A DNA stretch of 64,000 nucleotides from Anaerobacillus arseniciselenatis (GCF_001865995.1 NZ_MLQQ01000002.1:1-64000), one strand, 5' to 3'. Positions 9,121-18,231 are shown, counted from the stretch's first letter. Notes: generated by a model from the letters alone, not told the origin. A program made the numbers and translations.

Positions 9121-9193
9121 ACAGCTTTCGTGTTAAAATGTTATCCACAAATGGGTTGTCTTTATAATATCCTAGACAAGTACAAAAAGTTGA

Positions 9194-9213
9194 GTACCTG
9201 GCACTTAACTTTT
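9194..9213 (+). repeat. REP-like motif, single arm
   Basis: GTACCTGGCACTTAACTTTT matches one arm of the palindrome at 9971-9993 with one or two changes. The two flank the DUF2200 gene. Confidence 0.55.
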
Positions 9214-9484
9214 ACGAAATGCATTAATGAATTAATAGCTGTATGAAAGCAGGTAAAGTTGAAGATATAACGATGAATACAAGCAGTTGTGATAACTGAG
9301 TGTGTGTTATCGCTAATTCTATTTATAAAATCTTGAAGATAGGGTTCGAAACTAGTTGGCTACGTAATCTATTAAACTACTTGAAAAACGGTGTGATGAG
9401 ACTGGAACGAGGCTTGGACAGCCCTCGCTCTGCTGGTAAAATTTGAATTGCAGATAAGATAATTGAGGGCGTAATCACTTGTTC
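9214..9484. other. Gene-free interval, possible protein remnant
   Basis: A short open frame ending at 9451 (with LLNYLKNGVMRLERG) looks like a protein remnant but has no start signal and no recognised family. A lone perfect DnaA-box sequence (TTATCCACA, 9141-9149) lies just upstream. Nothing else is seen. Confidence 0.3.
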
Positions 9485-9835
9485 TTATTTTCGTAAAATC
9501 TTTTCCATCACTTTTCCCTTTGCTAACTCATCGATCAACTTGTCCAAATAGCGAATTTCTCGCATAGTTGGTTCTTCGATGTCTTCCACTCGGACACCGC
9601 AAACTACACCTTTGATCAACGCCCTCGAAGGATTCAGTTTTGGAGCTTCCGCAAAGAAAGTCTCAAAGTCTGTCTGTTTTTCCAGTTGCGATTCTAACTC
9701 TTCTTGGCTATACCCTGTTAACCAACAGATGATTTCATCGACTTCTGTTTTTGTACGCCCTTTTTTCTCCGCCTTCGTAACATAATGGGGATAGACACTT
9801 GCGAAACTCATTGTATAGATCTTATGTTTGGTCAT
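9485..9835 (-). CDS. DUF2200 family protein, 116 aa
   Basis: Reads [19 protein letters not shown] at the N terminus, with [11 protein letters not shown] and a C-terminal [19 protein letters not shown], the conserved layout of the DUF2200 family (function unknown, small cytosolic protein). A GGGAGAG site precedes the start on the minus strand. The gene sits between two REP-like motifs. A decayed piece of a second copy occurs at 29449-29532 on the plus strand. Confidence 0.8.
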   Translation of the reverse strand: MTKHKIYTMSFASVYPHYVTKAEKKGRTKTEVDEIICWLTGYSQEELESQLEKQTDFETFFAEAPKLNPSRALIKGVVCGVRVEDIEEPTMREIRYLDKLIDELAKGKVMEKILRK

Positions 9836-9970
9836 GATACACTCTCCCTTACATGGTTTTCTTTATTATATTATGAAAAATAGTTGGATACAAACGAAGG
9901 AACTGTCAGCCTCTTTGGCCTCGTGGTAGAAGTAAAACAGCAATTGTTCATAGAGACGATCTTTTTGTAA

Positions 9971-9993
9971 AGTTAAGTGCCAGGCACTTAACT
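9971..9993. repeat. REP-like perfect palindrome
   Basis: An 11-bp arm (AGTTAAGTGCC) and its exact reverse complement flank a single central base. The GTGCCTGGCACTTAACTTTT type of motif is common between genes in Bacillus and is often linked to IS200-like REP transposases; no transposase is present here. Confidence 0.7.
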
Positions 9994-10021
9994 TTTATTT
10001 GCGTAAAACCCCGCTCAACTG

Positions 10022-10139
10022 AGTGAATTTCATAATTACCAAAAATGAGCCACATCATGCAATATATAGTTTGCGAATGGTTTTGACGCAACTATATATT
10101 GATCTTAGTGGCGAGAATCATGAATTATGAAATTCATTA
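10022..10139. mobile_element. MITE-like element, copy 1
   Basis: About 117 bp bounded by AGTGAATTTCATAATT on the left and the reverse complement of nearly the same sequence (AATTATGAAATTCATT) on the right. The inside has CAATATATAGTTTGCGAATGG and a matching ACTATATATT. It is close to identical over most of its length to the element at 19131-19246, which lies in the opposite orientation. It has no coding capacity. Confidence 0.75.
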
Positions 10140-10440
10140 AACTATATATAAATTAATATGACTTAATTTAAGTAAAGGATAAAATCCCCTTTCTTAATTT
10201 CAAAATAATCGTAACTTTCTGTTCCGAAAAACGTACTAAATATAAGGGGGAACAATTAAAACAGAGTTCAAGAAATTGGAAATAGTTTAAGAAAACAAAG
10301 AATGACTCAAAGCGTTTAATGATTTGTGATCCTGATGAGCGATAAAGTAAATGGTTTCGTTAGTAACGAACGTCACACTGGTGCAATCAATTGATTTTAA
10401 TAAAGTTGAACATTATAACAAGAATTGAGGGGGAAGAGAA
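10140..10440. other. Gene-free interval with possible XRE-regulator remnant
   Basis: At 10266-10319 the frame reads VQEIGNSLRKQRMTQSV then stops, which resembles the first helix of an XRE-type helix-turn-helix repressor. There is no start codon in front (TAA precedes it), so it is at most a decayed stub. The rest shows nothing besides the GAGGGGG site of the next gene. Confidence 0.3.
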
Positions 10441-10878
10441 ATGCTACAAATGGTGACAGAGAAGGAAAAAGAGTTTATTTTATCGAAAGCGGCAGATTCA
10501 TTAAATGAAGGAATGAAAAACGAGATTGCTATTAGTCAAGAGAAGGCTGAAGCAATTATTTCTCCAGTTTTAAGTTCTGGGGCAAATTATGTCGTACTTA
10601 GGAATGAAGAAGGATCATTAACTGGATGGGCTTTATTAGGTGAAAATCATGACTATATTTCTGATAAAAAGGTTGGGTTCATTTTTGATTTACATGTTCT
10701 TCCTGAGCACCGCGGGAAAGGTTTATCTAAAATACTAATTAAAGAATGTATAAAAGAGATAAAGAACAAAGGTTATAATGAGGTTCGTCTCAACGTTTAT
10801 GCTTCTAATTTTGCAAAAGAAATATATTTAAAGCTTGGTTTCTCAGAATTGCAATCGATCATGTATTTAAATATATAG
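10441..10878 (+). CDS. GNAT family N-acetyltransferase, 145 aa
   Basis: The acetyl-CoA binding motif A is clear: FDLHVLPEHRGKGLSKILI (about 82-100, the R/Q-x-x-G-x-G/A loop is HRGKGLS), followed by the beta-5 strand VRLNVYASN and the family end YLKLGFSELQSIMY. Length is typical. GAGGGGGAAGAG precedes the ATG. The substrate is unknown; cytosolic. It stands alone between repeat-rich intervals. Confidence 0.82.
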   Translation: MLQMVTEKEKEFILSKAADSLNEGMKNEIAISQEKAEAIISPVLSSGANYVVLRNEEGSLTGWALLGENHDYISDKKVGFIFDLHVLPEHRGKGLSKILIKECIKEIKNKGYNEVRLNVYASNFAKEIYLKLGFSELQSIMYLNI

Positions 10879-11470
10879 ATTTTGAGAGTGTTATTTCGCT
10901 ACTGCAAAGCAGCAGTGACGCTTTTGATTCAGGATCGGAGCAGGTCAGATTAATGAACACTTACGGTAAGGAAGCGTTTAAGAAAACAAAACAAAAAGCA
11001 AACTCTTTAGGGAGATTTGCGCCCCACCGGCCTATTCAGAAACCAAGAGTTAGTTGGAAATTCATCATTGCTGAGCTAACCGGACACCAGAGCCGTTATT
11101 TTAGTGAATAAACATAATTTTAAGAATTATCGGACATGCGGTACGTTATTTGACAAAAAACGAAGCAAAAACTGCTATTTTAGAGGAAATAAGGCCTGTG
11201 GTGTCCGCGAAATCATAAAATCTCAACAAATCTATGAAATAAGGTCTCACATGGCCGGAAAGTCATTTAGGTAATACGATTTTGTTGTTACTGACAAAAA
11301 TAAAGCAAGGAGATAATAATGCAAAAGATTAGCTAGGCAAGAGGATATAAACAAGATACTCTTTATATTAATTAAGACCACTCTTACATGTTCTTCCTAA
11401 TAGAAGGCACTGATGCTTTTATTTGGTCTCTTTTTTGGAAATAATGATGTCCAGAAAGGGTGGGGTGATA
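10879..11470. repeat. Gene-free interval with CGGACA-type repeats
   Basis: Between about 11080 and 11270 the sequence has several short motifs of the kind CGGACAY..CCGTTATTTTA (for example CCGGACACCAGAGCCGTTAT and TCGGACATGCGGTACGTTAT). Related motifs recur at 56412-56475, 58008-58075 and 58950-59005. A 52-codon frame at 10953-11111 runs into the repeats and is not convincing as a gene. Confidence 0.45.
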
Positions 11471-11677
11471 ATGAAAGATCGATTAAATTTAGTTTATTAT
11501 CATATTCAGACCAATGAAAAAATTCATTTATCCGAAAAGACTAAGTGGGATATCGAAAGCCATGTAATGAGTGAAGTTTTAGAAAGAACATTAGAATCAA
11601 AAAAAGAAATGGAGTATTGGCGAAATCTTTATTTTAAAGAAAAGAGTGGAAAAGAATTGCCAAAACTTTATTCATAA
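11471..11677 (+). CDS. Small hypothetical protein, 68 aa
   Basis: ATG at 11471 follows GGGGTGATA; the longer in-frame start at 11423 has no site. The protein is soluble, charged and mostly helical (SHVMSEVLERTLESKKEMEY). A terminator follows (11708-11750), so it is likely its own transcription unit. No family recognised. Confidence 0.5.
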   Translation: MKDRLNLVYYHIQTNEKIHLSEKTKWDIESHVMSEVLERTLESKKEMEYWRNLYFKEKSGKELPKLYS

Positions 11678-11707
11678 TAATCAAATTTCTTCTACTGAGC
11701 TTAAAAA

Positions 11708-11750
11708 ATAAAAGCGGCGTTTCTGCCTCAACAGCGGAGACGCTTTTTTA
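11708..11750 (+). terminator. Intrinsic terminator
   Basis: AAAAGCG (11710-11716) pairs with CGCTTTT (11741-11747), an inner stem TCTGC/GCGGA adds to it, and a T-tract follows. The hairpin and the 40 bp after it resemble the terminator region at 19026-19060 and its flank. Confidence 0.7.
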
Positions 11751-11909
11751 CATTTTCATCCCAATTAATAGCAGATTAGTGTTAGTATTATATAATGTTA
11801 ATTTTGGTTTATAAATTGTATAGGAAAGTTTCAGCAACAACTTAATGACAAACTTACCGAACAATTAATGAACATTTCTCAATTTTAAATTGATCAGGAG
11901 TTAAATAGG

Positions 11910-12404
11910 ATGAAAGGGGATGTTATAGTCTTGAGAAAAAAGATATTTGGCCTGTTTTGTTTGTTTATTATTTTTTTCATAGTATTAATTCCGATTGTTT
12001 CTGCGTCATCTCTTGTAATAGATGAAGGCAAAGCTAGGGGCTATCACTACACTGTTATTAAAGAACAAAACGAATTTAAATGGGAAGTTGGGTATCACAA
12101 CGAAATAACTATAATTACAGAGAATGAGAATAATAACAACGAAGTGTTGCAGCATTTTAGAAAAGCAGTTAACGAAATTAATACAAAGATATTTCAAATC
12201 ATTGTATCGATATCGTATATTTTATTAGTAGTCACGATCACTATATTTTTCTATAAGAGGAACAAAGAATTAAATAAGGGTAGTGGAGCAATTATTGTCA
12301 TTTTCGCTGGGATCGGTCTTATCTATGCGATCGTAAACTTTATTTACCTCAATACAGCATTTCGAGATGCTGAATATTATTATTCGATAATATTAACTAG
12401 ATAG
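11910..12404 (+). CDS. Putative membrane protein with exported N-terminal loop, 164 aa
   Basis: A hydrophobic N-terminal segment (about 13-32, ending SASS) acts as a signal or first helix. A hydrophilic, Asn-rich region (about 35-90) is probably outside the cell, and two helices (about 95-113 and 125-147) follow. AGGAGT lies about 10 bp before the ATG; a TTG at 11931 is an alternative start. No family recognised. A very small membrane protein gene follows at 12464. Confidence 0.55.
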   Translation: MKGDVIVLRKKIFGLFCLFIIFFIVLIPIVSASSLVIDEGKARGYHYTVIKEQNEFKWEVGYHNEITIITENENNNNEVLQHFRKAVNEINTKIFQIIVSISYILLVVTITIFFYKRNKELNKGSGAIIVIFAGIGLIYAIVNFIYLNTAFRDAEYYYSIILTR

Positions 12405-12463
12405 AACTACCCTAGATTTTGAAAACACAGAGCCACATATCAGATTTTTGAGGAGGAATATGA

Positions 12464-12628
12464 ATGAGTAAAGTAAGCTGGTACGGGGTCTTTTTGTATA
12501 TATTCATGATGACAGTAGTTGGCTTTATGGTATTTGGCAATATAGCTTCATCGTTGATTTTTGGTATTGGTGTAGGTGGTATCTTTGGTTGGTTATTTTC
12601 CACTAAAAAATCTATAGAAAAACCATAG
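12464..12628 (+). CDS. Small membrane protein, 54 aa
   Basis: An excellent site (GAGGAGG) precedes the ATG. The peptide has two adjoining hydrophobic stretches (GVFLYIFMMTVVGFMVFG and SLIFGIGVGGIFGWLF) and a short basic tail. It lies 60 bp after another membrane gene and may be in the same unit. No family recognised. Confidence 0.5.
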   Translation: MSKVSWYGVFLYIFMMTVVGFMVFGNIASSLIFGIGVGGIFGWLFSTKKSIEKP

Positions 12629-12782
12629 TAGTGGTAAATTTACCATGCTTCACTTGTTATTGTTTTAGAATTGACTCTTTTTCATCTTCATCTTGAAGGT
12701 AATATTTTCATACCAATTAACTTTGAAGGTTTGGCATTAGCAGCCCAAGCTGCCTCTCTTCAAAACTTGATCAGGGTTAAAC

Positions 12783-12887
12783 ACTATTTTGCATTGCAAG
12801 ATAGTGTTCTTTAATGTTAAACTATATGGTATTACAAGGTAGCTTGATTCTTGAGCTTTCTTTTAACTATATTGTAATGCAAGGTAG
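12783..12887 (+). promoter_or_regulatory. Three direct copies of a PadR-type operator
   Basis: Related 22-mers occur at 12783-12804, 12821-12842 and 12866-12887, of the form ACTAT-AT-N-GTATT-N-CAAGGTAG. Each is an imperfect palindrome (ACTAT...ATAGT in the first). They end just before the start of the PadR gene at 12896, fitting autorepression. The last copy overlaps the ribosome binding region. Confidence 0.6.
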
Positions 12888-12895
12888 GTGGAGGA

Positions 12896-13225
12896 ATGTC
12901 CATACGAAGTCAATTATTAAAAGGTATTCTTGAGGGCTGCATTCTTGCGATTATTGAACGAAAAAGCGTGTATGGCTACGAATTATCGGTGTTATTACAC
13001 AATTATGGTATTGAAGTTAGTGAAGGTTCTATTTATCCGATCTTATTGCGCCTGCAAAAAGAAAAGCTAATAAAAGGAGAGGTGAAAAAATCTCAAAGTG
13101 GTCCGAATCGTAAATATTATTCTTTAACAGATAGTGGTGCTCGTGCACTAAATGAGTTTCAAATACACTGGTTAGAAATGAAAGTATCCGTTGATCAACT
13201 ATTAAATAAGGGGGATGAAAATTGA
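12896..13225 (+). CDS. PadR family transcriptional regulator, 109 aa
   Basis: A winged helix-turn-helix protein: LKGILEGCILAIIERKSVYGYEL (start of the PadR fold), the recognition segment SEGSIYPILLRLQKEKLI, the wing GPNRKYYSLTDSG and a dimerising C-terminal helix. Length is typical of the short PadR-s1 class. It overlaps the next gene by 4 bp and has three operator-like repeats upstream. Likely represses its own operon in response to an unknown signal. Confidence 0.88.
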   Translation: MSIRSQLLKGILEGCILAIIERKSVYGYELSVLLHNYGIEVSEGSIYPILLRLQKEKLIKGEVKKSQSGPNRKYYSLTDSGARALNEFQIHWLEMKVSVDQLLNKGDEN

Positions 13226-13911
13226 ACATTCATGAGTTGGTTGAATTAAATAATCAAAAACGAAAACTGTTAACCGAAGAGAATCGAAAATACTATGAAA
13301 AAATGCTCGTATATATAAGACTGTCATATAGAATATCGGATTTAGAGACAGAAGAGACTTTATCGGAATTGTTAGACCATTTATTAGATGCACAAGAAGA
13401 AGGAAAGAATGCGGAAGAAGTGTTTGGAAAAAATCCGAAAAAGTACGCGGACGAGATCATTGGAGAACTTCCTAAAATGGTGACAAAGGAACGAACGTCA
13501 CTTATTGGTATGGGAATTTTATTTTTTTTAGCAGTAAGTATGATACTTTCTGGAATAATAGCTCTCGTAAGTCATTATTATTTTACAGAGGCTGGACTTA
13601 TGAAAGAGTTTTATCTAGGCTCAGCTTTGTTGAAAACCGCAATCTCAATACCTGTAGCATTTTTCCTACTTTATTCAATCATCTTTTACTTACGTTGGTC
13701 ATGCTTCAAAAAGATAAATAAAATCGCCGAATTTTTTGTCTTTTGGTTTTACGGTGCTTTCTCGGTAGGGTTATTTGTAATCATTTACCTTTTCATTCCT
13801 TCATTCGGACCTAAGCTAGAAATTTCAGTCTTTATCGTGATCATGAGCGGAGTGATCTTGTTTATTTTAGGTACTTTATTCAAGAGAAAGATCGAAAAGG
13901 GTAAGCGTTAA
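13222..13911 (+). CDS. DUF1129/DUF1700-like membrane protein, PadR partner, 229 aa
   Basis: TTG at 13222 overlaps the PadR stop (TTGA). The N-terminal soluble half (about 1-90) has the helical LSELLDHLLDAQEEGKNAEE and GKNPKKYADEIIGELP segments of the family that is usually encoded beside PadR regulators. Four or five helices follow (about 95-115, 130-152, 168-190, 200-220). The role is unknown; a membrane sensor or the regulated target are both possible. Confidence 0.65.
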   Translation: MNIHELVELNNQKRKLLTEENRKYYEKMLVYIRLSYRISDLETEETLSELLDHLLDAQEEGKNAEEVFGKNPKKYADEIIGELPKMVTKERTSLIGMGILFFLAVSMILSGIIALVSHYYFTEAGLMKEFYLGSALLKTAISIPVAFFLLYSIIFYLRWSCFKKINKIAEFFVFWFYGAFSVGLFVIIYLFIPSFGPKLEISVFIVIMSGVILFILGTLFKRKIEKGKR

Positions 13912-13930
13912 TAAACATTCGATATTAATG

Positions 13931-13963
13931 ATATGGCTTAATTTTGGTGATTATGAAATTCAC
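13931..13963 (+). mobile_element. Half of a MITE-like element (right end only)
   Basis: ATATGGCTTAATTTTGGTGA followed by TTATGAAATTCACTC matches the right ends of the elements at 19131-19246 and 52771-52854. The left half is missing. It lies in the leader of the deacetylase gene at 13997. Confidence 0.6.
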
Positions 13964-13996
13964 TCAGATAGAATAAAGTTTAATTATGGGGGACAT

Positions 13997-14716
13997 ATGA
14001 AAAAAATAATAAAAGGTAGTAGCATTGTCATCATATTATTGATTGCTGTAACTTATTTCTTAAATGAATTATCTCAATCAAGAACGTTTCAATTCTTTGG
14101 TGGTTTAGTTAATAGTGTAGAAACAAACGAAAAAGTAGTAGCCTTAACCTTTGATGATGGACCTGGGATAAATACACATGAAATATTAGATATATTAAGA
14201 AAACATGATGTGAAAGGTACTTTCTACTTAACAGGATACGAAATTGAAAAATATTTTGATGATGCGAGTAAAATAGTGCAAGAAGGACACGAAATTGGAA
14301 ATCACTCCTATTCCCATCAAAGAATGGTCTTAAAATCTCCATCTTTTATTAAAAATGAAATAGATAAAACTGATGAGTTAATACGACAAATTGGTTATGA
14401 GGGAGAAATCACTTTCCGTCCACCTTACGGAAAAAGGTTAGTTTTGTTACCGTATTATCTATCCAAGCAAAATAGGAAAACGATTTATATGAATATTGAG
14501 CCCGATTCTTACCCCGAAATTGCTGCGGATGCAAATGATATTGTAGACCATGTTGTAGAAAATATTAAACCTGGTTCAATCATTTTATTGCATGTCATGT
14601 ATGAAAGTAGAAGAGAATCACTCAATTCAGTAGAAGGTATTATTACTTCGTTAAAAGAGGAAGGGTATACATTTGTAACAATTTCGGAACTGTTAAAATA
14701 CGGACTTCAAGAATGA
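13997..14716 (+). CDS. Polysaccharide deacetylase (CE4/NodB), membrane-anchored, 239 aa
   Basis: ATG at 13997 has GGGGGA upstream; the in-frame start at 13928 lies in a repeat. One N-terminal helix (about 9-25) anchors the enzyme outside the membrane. CE4 motifs are present: TFDDGP, HEIGNHSYSH (metal-binding HxxxH), RPPYG and ILLH; the fourth motif is DSYPE instead of the usual DxxDW. It probably removes N-acetyl groups from peptidoglycan or another polysaccharide. It is nearly identical to the gene at 41667, and a third, broken copy lies at 48748. Confidence 0.88.
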   Translation: MKKIIKGSSIVIILLIAVTYFLNELSQSRTFQFFGGLVNSVETNEKVVALTFDDGPGINTHEILDILRKHDVKGTFYLTGYEIEKYFDDASKIVQEGHEIGNHSYSHQRMVLKSPSFIKNEIDKTDELIRQIGYEGEITFRPPYGKRLVLLPYYLSKQNRKTIYMNIEPDSYPEIAADANDIVDHVVENIKPGSIILLHVMYESRRESLNSVEGIITSLKEEGYTFVTISELLKYGLQE

Positions 14717-14872
14717 TATTGTAAAACTCACTCGTAACTTTAGTTATGAGTTGTTGACAGATTTATACTTTTATAACTGACTTCAAGTTGTATTTTTAAC
14801 TGAAAATGCAACAACTCATTGCTCCATTTTCGCCGATTAAAAAAATATAAAACTGCTTCACTTAATTAAATT

Positions 14873-14925
14873 TCCTGATCTACGCAGCGTAAATTTTTTT
14901 ACGCAGTAGACATCAGGGATTTTTT
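14873..14925 (+). terminator. Two-part terminator hairpin
   Basis: TCCTGAT (14873-14879) pairs with ATCAGGGA (14912-14919), an inner stem CTAC..GCGTAAA/TTTACGC..GTAG lies within, and TTTTTT follows. It ends transcription ahead of the PadR operator at 14935. Confidence 0.7.
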
Positions 14926-14934
14926 GTTGTTAAA

Positions 14935-15000
14935 TATGTCACGTCGTGATATACTCGTGATATGATATATGTCACACAGTGATACACTCGTGAAATGGTA
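14935..15000 (+). promoter_or_regulatory. 33-bp tandem operator upstream of PadR
   Basis: Two adjacent 33-bp units (14935-14967 and 14968-15000) share TATGTCAC, GTGATA and ACTCGTGA at the same positions. Each unit holds a small inverted repeat (GTCAC/GTGA). The pair ends 33 bp before the PadR gene, so it is a likely autoregulatory site. Confidence 0.6.
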
Positions 15001-15032
15001 TATTACGTCTTAACATACAGGGGAGGAAGGGT

Positions 15033-15371
15033 ATGACTGCACATACTGATAAAGTAATCAAAAAATACGTGCCCATGTCCGAAACAGCTTTTTATATTTT
15101 ATTAAGTCTGTTTAAACAACCGCAACACGGTTATGGTATCGTTAAATACGTAGAAGCTATTACATCAGGCCGATTAAAGCTTGGTTCAGGTACAGTCTAC
15201 GGGACGATTACGAAAATGCTGAAAGATCATCTAATCGTCGTTTATGCCAACGAAGAACGGAAAAAAACTTATGAAATTACTGAGCTAGGGAAAGTGGTTA
15301 TACAACGGGAAATGACCCGAATTGAAGACTTGTATACGAATGTTATTGCACACCGGGGGGATAAGAAATGA
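15033..15371 (+). CDS. PadR family transcriptional regulator, 112 aa
   Basis: MSETAFYILLSLFKQPQHGYGI starts the PadR fold, the recognition segment is LGSGTVYGTITKMLKDHLI, and the wing is ERKKTYEITELGK. A GGGGAGG site precedes the ATG. It overlaps the DUF2812 gene by 4 bp (ATGA). It belongs to the same type as the PadR genes at 29770 and 32636, each also followed by DUF2812. Confidence 0.88.
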   Translation: MTAHTDKVIKKYVPMSETAFYILLSLFKQPQHGYGIVKYVEAITSGRLKLGSGTVYGTITKMLKDHLIVVYANEERKKTYEITELGKVVIQREMTRIEDLYTNVIAHRGDKK

Positions 15372-16567
15372 GTGAAAAAAGTATTTGGAAACCGTTTTGG
15401 AGCTTTCACATTCAGAGCACGGAGCATTGGGTCGAAGAGATGGCCAAAAAGGGATACACTCTTTCACGTTTTCAACCTAAATTCAGCCGTTTTACATTTA
15501 AAGAAAAAGCGTCATCTCATCAAACTTTTTCCATATCCTTTGATCATAGTCAGCAGCATCCTCTACCGAAAGCACTTGAGGAAGATGGTTGGGAAGTGTT
15601 GAATAAACAAGGGAAATGGGCGGTTTATGGTAACGCTAATCAAAAGGAAGATGTAAAAACGTCCATTGTTCGAGATAATTTAGAAACAAGAAACAGCAAA
15701 ATCGCAATGTTTTGGTGGATTTATTTCATCTGCATCATTTTCTCTATTGCTTTGCAAGCTGGGTTGTTACTGCCTCTTTATTTAAGTAGTGAGCCGGTTA
15801 CTGTAACCCGTATCGAGAGTCCAATGTGGATCTTTACGTATATTATGTTTGTCGGACAGATCTTTGTGACACTGATAGGGATCTATTCTGTCATCACGCT
15901 CAAAAAAGAATCGAAGCGTTTATCAGAGGAGAGCACTCAACCTCAAATCTTTGTGAATCCTGAAGCTAAACGAACAGATCTATCAGAAGAACGACGAAAC
16001 AAGTTTAAATTCGGCTGGATGTATGCCCCGGACAAACTTGAGAAGTGGCTAGAAGAGCAAGAACAGTCTGGCTGGCATCTTACCCACGTTTATAAAGGGG
16101 GATTTAAGTTCCAGTTTGAGAAATCCGATACAAAGTCATATGCTTACAACGTCCTTTTTGAAGGGAGAGAAGATAGTAGCGCTCACGCTTTTCACAAGGA
16201 AGCAGGATGGGAGTGTGTGTACGTCTCGGGTAACACATGGCAAAAATTTTCGGTCTGGCGACAAGCTTACTCAGAAGAAACAGAAAAACCTGAGATCAAT
16301 AGCGATCTTGAGAGTAAACAAAGGGCAGCGATGCGAGTGGCCAAAATTTATACGTTAATGTTCGCACCTATTATACTTATATTCGGTTTTAATTTCTTTT
16401 CATTTATGCTTCCAAATGCTTTGGAACAAGGCTATTTTTCTATATCAGGAATTGAACGGTTCAACACCATTGTTTACCCTCTCGTCATGTTTACGTTTTT
16501 AATAAGTATTCTGCGAGCATGGGCTTATTATTTTAGAATTAGAACTCAAGCAATTGACTCGGTGTAG
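15368..16567 (+). CDS. Double DUF2812 membrane protein, PadR partner, 399 aa
   Basis: Two DUF2812-like units are visible: HWVEEMAKKGYTLSRF with EEDGWEVLNKQGKWAVYGN (about 18-90), and KWLEEQEQSGWHLTHV with KEAGWECVYVSGNTWQKFSVWR (about 225-305). Each is followed by two hydrophobic helices (about 115-140 and 155-180; 325-350 and 365-385). The other DUF2812 proteins in the window have one unit. The coupling to PadR by a 4-bp overlap suggests a sensor-regulator pair or a regulated membrane function; the biochemical role is unknown. Confidence 0.78.
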   Translation: MSEKSIWKPFWSFHIQSTEHWVEEMAKKGYTLSRFQPKFSRFTFKEKASSHQTFSISFDHSQQHPLPKALEEDGWEVLNKQGKWAVYGNANQKEDVKTSIVRDNLETRNSKIAMFWWIYFICIIFSIALQAGLLLPLYLSSEPVTVTRIESPMWIFTYIMFVGQIFVTLIGIYSVITLKKESKRLSEESTQPQIFVNPEAKRTDLSEERRNKFKFGWMYAPDKLEKWLEEQEQSGWHLTHVYKGGFKFQFEKSDTKSYAYNVLFEGREDSSAHAFHKEAGWECVYVSGNTWQKFSVWRQAYSEETEKPEINSDLESKQRAAMRVAKIYTLMFAPIILIFGFNFFSFMLPNALEQGYFSISGIERFNTIVYPLVMFTFLISILRAWAYYFRIRTQAIDSV

Positions 16568-16638
16568 GGTTAACTCATCCTTTAACGATATTAATACAAA
16601 GATATTTATGTAGAATTTATTTTTCGATAGTAAGGAGA

Positions 16639-16821
16639 TTGAGAAATGCTTGGTCTGCTCCAATTGTCGTTGTATTGATGTTTGCAGGGTTTTATTTATT
16701 CAATATGACTTTACCAATAGCTATTATTTATGGATTTTTTATCATAGTGGTCGTGATACTGATCAGTCCGTTCACTTACGAATTTACCGGTGATGATGAA
16801 GTACTGAACTTCAATTTTTGA
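16639..16821 (+). CDS. Small membrane protein, start damaged or unusual
   Basis: The 60-codon frame from TTG 16639 encodes two hydrophobic stretches (SAPIVVVLMFAGFYLF and LPIAIIYGFFIIVVVILISP) and an acidic tail. The AAGGAGA site at 16631 is too close to that TTG but well placed for ATG 16646, which is in another frame and stops after 10 codons. A frameshift near the start is a plausible reading. Family unknown. Confidence 0.35.
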   Translation: MRNAWSAPIVVVLMFAGFYLFNMTLPIAIIYGFFIIVVVILISPFTYEFTGDDEVLNFNF

Positions 16822-16873
16822 ACAAAGTGATTTAGTTTTGAGAGTTGACATGTGAATTTTTATGGAGGTACTT

Positions 16874-18046
16874 ATGAAAAAAATATGGCTGATCATTGTC
16901 TTTTTATTGATCGCGACGGCATGTAATGAAATAGAAGAGAAAGTCCAGTTAACAGAAAGTGATACAGGAGAAGAAGCTGAAGTTAGCGAGGCATTACCTG
17001 AAAATGATAAAGAAAAAGAGATTGAAGCGAGCGACGAAGTACCTGAAGTGGCGGTTGCAGATGTTCCACTTTTTAGCTTTAGAGATAAAGAGTCTCGTAA
17101 ATACGGCTTCTTCAATAAAGAAGGAGAGGTTGTGATTGAACCTCAATTTGTTTATGCGGCTGACTTTTCTGAGGGGCTCGGTTTAGTGGCTATTGTTGAG
17201 GGAAGTGGACCTGCTGAGCATGGTTTTATTGATGTGAATGGCGAATTTGTCATTGAACCTCAATTCAAAAGAGCGAATAGCTTTTCAAATGGCTATGCTG
17301 CTGTATTAAAGGGAGCAGAGTATGGTTATATTAACCCTCAAGGTGAAATGGTCATTATTTTAGAACATCTATCAGGCTACCAATTAATTGGGCATGATGA
17401 TTTCTCAGATGGCTTAGCACGCTTAGGTTATAGAAAAACTAAAACAGATCCACAACAAGAATCAGAGTATTTTGTTGCGTACATAAATACGAACGGAGAA
17501 ATGATTATTTCCCCAATGTATGAGACTGGCACTTATTTCAATAAAGGTCTCGCCTTAGTTCACAACGAACAAACAGAATATTACATAGATACTGAAGGAA
17601 ATGTCGTCATGGAATTTGATCAAGAGGAGATTTTTCGATGTCCTTTTCAGGAAGGCTTGGCCTGTGTAACAGAAAATGGCAAGAGAGGCTTTATAAATAG
17701 GGACGGTGAGATGGTCATTGAACCTCGATATGATCGTGTAGAGTCATTTTCAAATGGGCTGGCAAGTGTGAAGAAAGGGGAGTCTTGGGGATATATCAAC
17801 AATGAAGGTGAATATTTGATTGAGCCCCAGTATTCTCACGCACAATCCTTTTCTGAAGGCTTAGCCTGGGTGGAAATAGAAGGGAAGTGGGGCTTGATTG
17901 ATCGAACAAATCAACTATTAGTAGACCCGATATTTGATAATGCACTTTCTTTTCATGGTGGATTAGCTCTAGTAACTGTAGATGAGGAGTCTTGGTTTAT
18001 AAACCGTAGTGGAGATTTTATTTTTTCTCCATTAAATAATAAATAA
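16874..18046 (+). CDS. WG-repeat lipoprotein, 390 aa
   Basis: ATG at 16874 follows TATGGAGGT. The signal peptide ends in a lipobox (IATAC, Cys about 16), and an acidic linker leads to about eight WG-type repeats of some 40 residues, recognisable by GFINRDGEMVIEPRYDRVES, GYINNEGEYLIEPQYSHAQS and similar lines. The repeats form beta hairpins that may act as a binding surface. Expected location is the outer face of the membrane. The partner is unknown; it stands alone. Confidence 0.85.
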   Translation: MKKIWLIIVFLLIATACNEIEEKVQLTESDTGEEAEVSEALPENDKEKEIEASDEVPEVAVADVPLFSFRDKESRKYGFFNKEGEVVIEPQFVYAADFSEGLGLVAIVEGSGPAEHGFIDVNGEFVIEPQFKRANSFSNGYAAVLKGAEYGYINPQGEMVIILEHLSGYQLIGHDDFSDGLARLGYRKTKTDPQQESEYFVAYINTNGEMIISPMYETGTYFNKGLALVHNEQTEYYIDTEGNVVMEFDQEEIFRCPFQEGLACVTENGKRGFINRDGEMVIEPRYDRVESFSNGLASVKKGESWGYINNEGEYLIEPQYSHAQSFSEGLAWVEIEGKWGLIDRTNQLLVDPIFDNALSFHGGLALVTVDEESWFINRSGDFIFSPLNNK

Positions 18047-18231
18047 GATGTGACGGGTGTAATCGCTTAACAAAGGCTTTCGTTTTTTTCTTTTAGAAGT
18101 AATGACGTTAGTCAAAGGCATAAGATTACTCAATTAAATTTTTCAATTAAACTGTATGCAATTTACACTAAAGGTGCAATACAAAGTAATATTATCGTAA
18201 TGGAAATTTCTGATGCTCAATGGGGGGAGTA

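Noticed and set aside
9141-9149. Perfect DnaA box (TTATCCACA)
   Set aside because: A single box without a cluster or an AT-rich unwinding region does not make an origin.
9214-9484. Group II intron or transposase remnant
   Set aside because: A few protein-like words only; no domain V, reverse transcriptase or transposase motif could be read.
10953-11111. 52-codon frame (MNTYGKEAFKKTKQKANSL...)
   Set aside because: Weak ribosome binding site and the end runs into CGGACA repeats; chance is more likely.
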